A program made the position numbers and the translations under genes. This document shows positions 59,358-64,000 of a stretch of DNA of 64,000 bases, one piece after another. Within the stretch, counting starts at the first letter, position 1; each line of letters opens with the position of its first letter. The notes under the pieces were generated by a model. That model did no database searches. It was given only the letters and a program-made list of their open reading frames with translations, and was not told where the DNA came from. The DNA is from Palsa-1447 sp964509885 (GTDB lineage Bacteria > Verrucomicrobiota > Verrucomicrobiia > Opitutales > Opitutaceae): the NCBI GenBank assembly GCA_964509885.1, contig CAZDZL010000011.1, positions 15,183-79,182 of the forward strand, read 5' to 3'.

Positions 59358-60662
59358 TTGAAAAGTGACCCAAAAAGGCTCCACTACGAACTCCTGACCA
59401 TCGGCGACGAGCTCCTCCTGGGGCTGACGGCCAACGGTCACCTGACGTTCATAGGCGCGCAGCTTGGCGCGCGCGGGGTCGAGCTGCGCCGCAATGTCAC
59501 GGTGACGGACGACGCCGAGGACATCGCCCGGCAGTTCCGCGAGAGCTGGGACCGGGCCGACGTCGTGCTGACGACCGGGGGGCTCGGGCCGACGTGCGAC
59601 GACCGCACGCGCGAGGCCATCGCGGGCGTCCTCGGCCAGAGCCTCGTCTTCGACCCCGAGATCGAGAAGCACATCCTCGACCGGTTCGCCCTCTTCGGGC
59701 GAAAGATGACCCCGAACAACCTCAAGCAGGCCCAGCGCTTCGAGCGCGGCGGGGTCCTTCCCAACGCGAACGGGACGGCGCCCGGCCTCTGGGTGGAGCA
59801 GGATGGCAAGGTGCTCTGCATGATGCCGGGGCCGCCCAACGAGCTGCAGCCGATGTTCACCGAGCAGGTGCTTCCCAGGCTCGCGCGCCTCGGGCTCGTC
59901 AGCGACCGCGAGGCCTACGTGCAGCTGCGGACCGCGGGGATTGGCGAGTCGCTCCTGGAGACGAAGCTGCAGCCCGTCTTCGACCGGCACGGCGCCGGCC
60001 TCGGCGTGGCGTTTTGCGCGCACTCGGGCCACGTCGACTGCAGGCTGAGCTCCCCCGGCGGCGAGCTCGACTTCGCGCAGATCGGGGCGATCGCCGGGCA
60101 GTGCGCCCAGATCCTCGGCGAGGACTTCGTCACTCTCGGCGACGACCCGCTCGCCAAGGTGTGCGCCGACCTCCTGCGCTCCCAGGACAAGCGCCTCGCC
60201 GTGGCGGAGACGGCCACGGGCGGGCTCCTGGCGAACGCGTTCACGGACATCTGCGGCGCCTCGAAATTCTTCTCGGGGGGGTGCGTCTGCTATTCCAACG
60301 ACTCCAAGATGCAGCTCCTTGACGTGCCGGAGTGCCTGCTCCTGCAGCACGGGGCGGTCAGCCCCGAGGCGGCCGTCGCCATGGCGACGGGGGCCGCGGA
60401 GAAGCTGGGAGCGGACTACGCCCTGGCCATAACCGGCTTCGCGGGCCCCTGCGGCGGGACGAACGAGAATCCCGTCGGGACGATCTTCGTGGCCCTCCAC
60501 GCCCCCCACGGCGTCTGGTCGAAGAAGCTCAGCTATCCCGGCCCCCGAACGACGATCAAGCAGCGGGCGGTGAACGCCTCCCTCGACTGGCTGCGGCGGG
60601 AACTCGTCCGGGCCGAAAAGGGCGCGACAGCCCAGACGAGGCGCCAGGGCGTCATGCAGTAG
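59358..60662 (+). CDS. cinA: CinA-family protein (nicotinamide mononucleotide deamidase-like)
   Basis: The 434-residue protein has an N-terminal MoCF-like COG1058 domain (LTIGDELLLGL, TTGGLGPTCDD, MMPGPPNELQPMF) and a C-terminal PncC-type domain (GGCVCYSNDSKMQLL, TGFAGPCGG). The usual nucleophile segment AESCTGG is AETATGG here, so Ser is replaced by Thr. The start is a TTG at 59358; no in-frame ATG gives the conserved N-terminus. It should recycle NAD-derived NMN or cleave ADP-ribose, unless the substitution affects it. Its end overlaps purC on the opposite strand by 11 bases. Confidence 0.9.
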   Translation: MKSDPKRLHYELLTIGDELLLGLTANGHLTFIGAQLGARGVELRRNVTVTDDAEDIARQFRESWDRADVVLTTGGLGPTCDDRTREAIAGVLGQSLVFDPEIEKHILDRFALFGRKMTPNNLKQAQRFERGGVLPNANGTAPGLWVEQDGKVLCMMPGPPNELQPMFTEQVLPRLARLGLVSDREAYVQLRTAGIGESLLETKLQPVFDRHGAGLGVAFCAHSGHVDCRLSSPGGELDFAQIGAIAGQCAQILGEDFVTLGDDPLAKVCADLLRSQDKRLAVAETATGGLLANAFTDICGASKFFSGGCVCYSNDSKMQLLDVPECLLLQHGAVSPEAAVAMATGAAEKLGADYALAITGFAGPCGGTNENPVGTIFVALHAPHGVWSKKLSYPGPRTTIKQRAVNASLDWLRRELVRAEKGATAQTRRQGVMQ

Positions 60663-61578
60663 CCCGGCCGCCGGCCATCAGGTTGCGCAGCGCGGCCAGG
60701 TATTTTTCGCGGGTCCCCGAGATCACCGCCGCGGGCAGCCTTGGGGCCGGGGGTTTCTGGTCCCAGGATATGCCCAGCAGGTGGTCCCGGACGAACTGCT
60801 TGTCGTAGCTCGGCGGCGACCGCCCCGGCTCATAGCTTTCGCTCGGCCAGTAGCGCGAGGAGTCCGGCGTCAGCACCTCGTCGATGAGGACAAGCTCCCC
60901 TGCCGGATCTGTCCCGAACTCAAACTTGGTGTCGGCGAGGATCATTCCCGCCGCGCGGGCGCGGTCGTGGCCGAACGCGTACAGGGCAAGGCTCGTAGCC
61001 TTCACCTTTTCGTAAAGCGCCTTCCCCACCGCGGCGGCCCCGCGCACGTCGTCTATCGCCTCGTCGTGGCTGCCCTTGGGCGCCTTGGTCGTCGGCGTGA
61101 AGATGGGCCGAGGCAGGCGGTCGGCCTGCCTGAGGCCCGGGGGAAGCGGGATGCCGCATACGTATCCGGACGAGGCGTAGGCAGACCACCCGCTTCCCGC
61201 GAGGTAGCCCCGGACCACGCATTCGATCGGAAGCGGTGCGAGCTTGCGGACGACCATGCTGCGCAGGCGCAGGTCGCGGTCCGCGATCCCGCGCCGGGAG
61301 AATTCGGCGTCCTGGTCCGGCAGGAGGTGGTTGGCGATGATCCCGGAGGTCCTCTCGAACCACCAGAGGCTCATCTGTGTCAGCAGGATCCCCTTCCCCG
61401 GGATCCCGTCGGGCAGGATGACGTCGAACGCGGAGAGCCTGTCGGAGGCTACGAGCAGCAGCGCATCTCCCAGGTCGAAGATCTCGCGGACCTTCCCCGA
61501 GGCCAGCCGGGGGAAAGGGGCCTCGATCGATGTCACGGCCTTGTCGGGCAGCCCGGACTCGATTTCGGCAAAGGTCAT
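60652..61578 (-). CDS. purC: SAICAR synthase
   Basis: The 308-residue enzyme catalyses phosphoribosylaminoimidazole-succinocarboxamide synthesis in purine biosynthesis. It shows SGKVREIFDLGDALLLVASDR, PIECVVRGYLAGSGW, FEFGTDPAGELVLIDEVLTPDSSRYW and SYDKQFVRD, the ATP-grasp-like core and signature of PurC. Length fits the eukaryote-like/longer bacterial form. The ATG at 61578 is chosen; an upstream in-frame stretch to 61725 is not conserved in type. It is divergent from the ABC transporter gene over 275 bases. Confidence 0.96.
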   Translation of the reverse strand: MTFAEIESGLPDKAVTSIEAPFPRLASGKVREIFDLGDALLLVASDRLSAFDVILPDGIPGKGILLTQMSLWWFERTSGIIANHLLPDQDAEFSRRGIADRDLRLRSMVVRKLAPLPIECVVRGYLAGSGWSAYASSGYVCGIPLPPGLRQADRLPRPIFTPTTKAPKGSHDEAIDDVRGAAAVGKALYEKVKATSLALYAFGHDRARAAGMILADTKFEFGTDPAGELVLIDEVLTPDSSRYWPSESYEPGRSPPSYDKQFVRDHLLGISWDQKPPAPRLPAAVISGTREKYLAALRNLMAGGRATA

Positions 61579-61776
61579 TGCCCGAGAATTCCGCCGCATC
61601 AGCGGGGGTCGAGCCGGAAAGGGCCCGGCGCCCCCGTTTATGACCGGCAGAGATTGCAGCATCGCTCGTATACAACATTGTCTTGGGGGCCCTTCGAGCC
61701 TTGGGATCGCGCGCTCACGATTCACTAACGGATTGCGAATGCGATCGCGGACATTCGGAATGGGATCACTCGACGG

Positions 61777-61857
61777 ATGAGCCTTTTACGCGCAGACGAC
61801 ACCCAATGGACGATGTCCCCCAAGAGCGTCCCGCAACCGGAATTTGAAGCCACATGA
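61777..61857 (+). CDS. Possible 26-residue leader peptide before the ABC transporter
   Basis: An ATG at 61777 opens 26 codons (MSLLRADDTQWTMSPK and so on) whose TGA overlaps the ABC transporter ATG in the form ATGA. Such overlap is often a sign of coupling, but the frame is short, has mixed third positions and no clear ribosome binding site. It may also be chance. Confidence 0.25.
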   Translation: MSLLRADDTQWTMSPKSVPQPEFEAT

Positions 61858-63749
61858 GCGTGGGGCCGATCCGCGGACTCCACGCCTTCAAGCGCGATGA
61901 GGGGATCCTAAAGCACAGGATGGCGCCGGGAACCGTCCGAAAGGTGCTGCAATTTGGCAGGCCCTATTACGGCATCCTTCTCTTCTTCCTCCTCCTAGTG
62001 GTGCTGGATGCCACCGCCGGCGTAGTGAATCCTCTCATCTACCGGCAGCTGATCAACCGGGGAATCCTGACGGGCAACGCGACCCTTGTCATTCAATTGG
62101 CGCTTATCGCCGGATGCGTCGCCGTGGTCGACGCCGGTCTAACCTTCGCACAGCGCCAGATTGCGACACAAATCGGCCTTAAAATTGTCCTGGATCTGCG
62201 GACCCGGGTTTTCGTCCACATCCAGCAAATGTCGCTCGCCTTCTTCACCCGAACGAGGACCGGCGCCCTCGTCAGTCGGCTCAACGGCGACGTGTCGGGT
62301 GTGCGGGATGCGTTCACGGACATCCTTTCCACGGCCGTTGGTAACGTGGTGACCGTTACCCTGGTACTCGGCGCCATGTTCTACCTGTCCTGGCGCCTCA
62401 CCCTAGCCGCGCTGGTCGTGATTCCCGTCTTCGTTATTCCGGCCCGTTTTGTCGGACGCCGTCTGCAGGCACTCACCAAGGAAAGCTACGACCGCTCGGC
62501 CGAGATGAACAACCTGATGGTGGAGCGCTTCAACGTGGCAGGCGCCCTCATCTCCAAGATCTTTGGCAGGCCCGACGAGGAAACGCGGGCCTTCACGGCG
62601 CACGCCGGTCGCGTGCGGGACATCAGCCTCAAAGTATCCACCTATTCGCGGTTGCTTTTCATCGGCCTTGGTCTGGTCGCCTCGCTCTCAGTTACGGTCG
62701 TCTACGGCTGGGGCGGCGTCTTGGCCGCCCACAAGGCCATGGACGTCGGAACACTCGTCGCCCTGATTTCCTACCTAATTCGCCTCTACGGGCCGATCAC
62801 GGGCCTTTCCAACCTCCAGGTCGACGTCATGACAACCCTGGTCTCGTTCGAGAGGGTATTCGAGGTCCTGGACCTAAAGCCCATGGTCACGGAGAAGCCC
62901 GATGCAAAACCGATCCCTGCCGGTGGAGTCCGGATTGAATTCGATGCCGTGGGTTTCCGGTACCCGACCGCCGACGAGGTCTCGCTGGCGTCGCTTGAGT
63001 CCGTCGCCGTGCTGAGCAAGCACCCCGAGAAGCAGGTTCTGAATGACATCAGCTTCATAGCAGAGCCCGGCGAGCTTGTGGCCATCGTCGGACCATCCGG
63101 CGCCGGCAAGACCACGCTCGTGCAACTTGCGGCGCGCCTCTACGATGTGGGCTCCGGAGCGGTTCGCATGAATGGGATCGACCTGCGCGACACGACCCTG
63201 GGCTCGATCCGGAAGACCGTTGGAATGGTCATGCAGGACACTCATCTCTTCCACGACACGATCCGTGCCAATCTCCTCTACGCCAAGCCGGAGGCCACCG
63301 AAGACGAGCTCAAGGATGCGCTCCGGGATGCCCAGGTCCTTTCCCTCGTCGAAACCCTCCCGCAGGGTCTGGATACGGTCCTCGGCGACCGAGGCCACAG
63401 GCTTTCGGGTGGCGAGAAACAGCGGGTAGCCATCGCCCGGCTGCTGCTCAAGGCACCTGCCGTCGTCATTCTCGATGAGGCCACGGCGCACCTGGATTCG
63501 GAGTCGGAGCGTTGTATCCAGCTTGCCTTTCGTACGGCGCTCGCGGGACGGACCTCGCTCGTCATAGCCCATCGCCTTTCCACCGTCCAAAACGCCGACC
63601 AGATCCTTGTTGTAAGCCAGGGCCGGATCGTGGAGCGAGGACGCCACCACGAACTTCTCCAATCCGGGAAGCTCTATGCGCAGTTGTATCGCACCCAGTT
63701 TTCCACCAAGCCGGGACCGGAACCCTCCCGTCTAGGCACTCCACCCTAA
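61854..63749 (+). CDS. ABC half-transporter (MsbA/multidrug type)
   Basis: The 631-residue protein has six membrane helices in residues 35-330 and a C-terminal ATPase with Walker A GPSGAGKTT, Q-loop VMQDTHLF, signature LSGGEKQRVAIARLL, Walker B VVILDEATAHLD and H-loop IAHRLS. It works as a homodimer or heterodimer and exports lipids or drugs. An unusual insertion of about 15 residues (DEVSLASLESVAVLSKHPEK) lies between the first strand and Walker A. Codon third positions contain more A/T than neighbouring genes, suggesting transfer or a different expression class. The gene lies next to a tRNA-Glu. Confidence 0.92.
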   Translation: MSVGPIRGLHAFKRDEGILKHRMAPGTVRKVLQFGRPYYGILLFFLLLVVLDATAGVVNPLIYRQLINRGILTGNATLVIQLALIAGCVAVVDAGLTFAQRQIATQIGLKIVLDLRTRVFVHIQQMSLAFFTRTRTGALVSRLNGDVSGVRDAFTDILSTAVGNVVTVTLVLGAMFYLSWRLTLAALVVIPVFVIPARFVGRRLQALTKESYDRSAEMNNLMVERFNVAGALISKIFGRPDEETRAFTAHAGRVRDISLKVSTYSRLLFIGLGLVASLSVTVVYGWGGVLAAHKAMDVGTLVALISYLIRLYGPITGLSNLQVDVMTTLVSFERVFEVLDLKPMVTEKPDAKPIPAGGVRIEFDAVGFRYPTADEVSLASLESVAVLSKHPEKQVLNDISFIAEPGELVAIVGPSGAGKTTLVQLAARLYDVGSGAVRMNGIDLRDTTLGSIRKTVGMVMQDTHLFHDTIRANLLYAKPEATEDELKDALRDAQVLSLVETLPQGLDTVLGDRGHRLSGGEKQRVAIARLLLKAPAVVILDEATAHLDSESERCIQLAFRTALAGRTSLVIAHRLSTVQNADQILVVSQGRIVERGRHHELLQSGKLYAQLYRTQFSTKPGPEPSRLGTPP

Positions 63750-63917
63750 GCGCATTCAAGCCAGATCTTTGATGGCTCCGCAAAAATCGGCGAGTTGCGC
63801 AGAGCAAAAGCTGATGGCTTCCTGACGGGGCACATTGCATCATGGGACAAAATCCGAGGGAGAAGAATGCACTTGCCTGGGTAGGCGGCGCGCCTAGGTT
63901 GCCCAATCCCGCGCTAC

Positions 63918-63994
63918 GTCCCCATCGTCTAGCCTGGTTAGGACACCACCCTTTCACGGTGAGAACCCGGGTTCGAATCCCGGTGGGGACGCCA
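63918..63994 (+). tRNA. tRNA-Glu (anticodon TTC)
   Basis: The 77 bases fold as a tRNA. The acceptor stem is GTCCCCA/TGGGGAC, the D-stem GTCT/GGAC, the anticodon loop CTTTCAC with anticodon TTC at 63953-63955, the T-arm CCGGG-TTCGAAT-CCCGG, and discriminator G is followed by encoded CCA. It closely matches bacterial tRNA-Glu. The outermost anticodon-stem pair is C-A, a mild mismatch. It is 169 bases after the ABC transporter gene; the intervening bases hold no gene. Confidence 0.96.
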
Positions 63995-64000
63995 GCTCAG

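Overview
The window is about 64 kb of GC-rich bacterial chromosome with third codon positions mostly G or C. It reads like a member of the Verrucomicrobiota, most likely order Opitutales (Opitutaceae-like). Supporting traits are a giant delta-60 repeat protein with two C-terminal domains of a type common in that group, a long adenylate kinase with a C-terminal extension, a Reg_prop/Y_Y_Y hybrid histidine kinase, GTP-type PEP carboxykinase, DUF4337, DUF3299 and DUF1343 proteins, and several GFO/IDH/MocA oxidoreductases beside xylose-isomerase-like TIM barrels. This assignment is inference from protein features; no rRNA gene is present. A run of 100 Ns at 56288-56387 shows the sequence is a scaffold from a draft assembly.

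Layout. 1-4.1 kb: the end of a coiled-coil protein, then an AlgB/KinB-like sigma-54 response regulator and kinase pair, then a secreted two-domain YCII protein that may be preceded by a structured leader with an intrinsic terminator. 4.4-13.3 kb: an adenylate kinase, a MacB-type export operon on the minus strand (adaptor, ATPase, two permeases), a secreted protein with a possible Cys-His-Asp triad, and a LytS/LytTR two-component pair. 13.4-21.9 kb: polyphosphate glucokinase, a DsbA-fold protein, an aldo-keto reductase overlapping a secreted phosphoesterase, a 1291-residue hybrid sensor kinase, and a cytochrome b562-like protein. 22-27.5 kb: two RNA methyltransferases, then a probable peptidoglycan-recycling neighbourhood (dipeptide epimerase, glycerate kinase, NamZ-type muramidase lipoprotein).

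27.6-35.2 kb: a four-gene sugar catabolic operon (two oxidoreductases, two TIM-barrel isomerases), a molybdenum cofactor cluster (fdhD, MOSC, mobA) and a Rieske/amidohydrolase pair. 35.2-43 kb: PEP carboxykinase, an RNB nuclease and a set of envelope proteins of mostly unknown function, including a 55-residue membrane protein. 43-49.4 kb: a cation diffusion facilitator, an ACT protein, a LolD/FtsX/DUF3299 operon resembling zinc-linked systems, a CNNM/CorC-like protein and a two-gene unit with a kinase-like protein similar to those of phage and conjugative-element polyvalent proteins. 49.4-61.6 kb: periplasmic peroxiredoxin, the delta-60 protein, a sialate O-acetylesterase homologue lacking both catalytic Ser and His, UvrC, CinA and PurC. 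The window ends with an ABC half-transporter of atypical codon usage and a tRNA-Glu.

No CRISPR array, insertion sequence or rRNA was seen. The strongest leads are the dead-looking esterase, the two minus-strand terminator hairpins close upstream of start codons, the coupled small protein/polyvalent-type kinase, and the two-component, secreted-protein and exporter block at 5.6-13.3 kb. The N gap appears to be an artefact: the flanking contigs share 55 identical bases, and collapsing them restores an intact gene.
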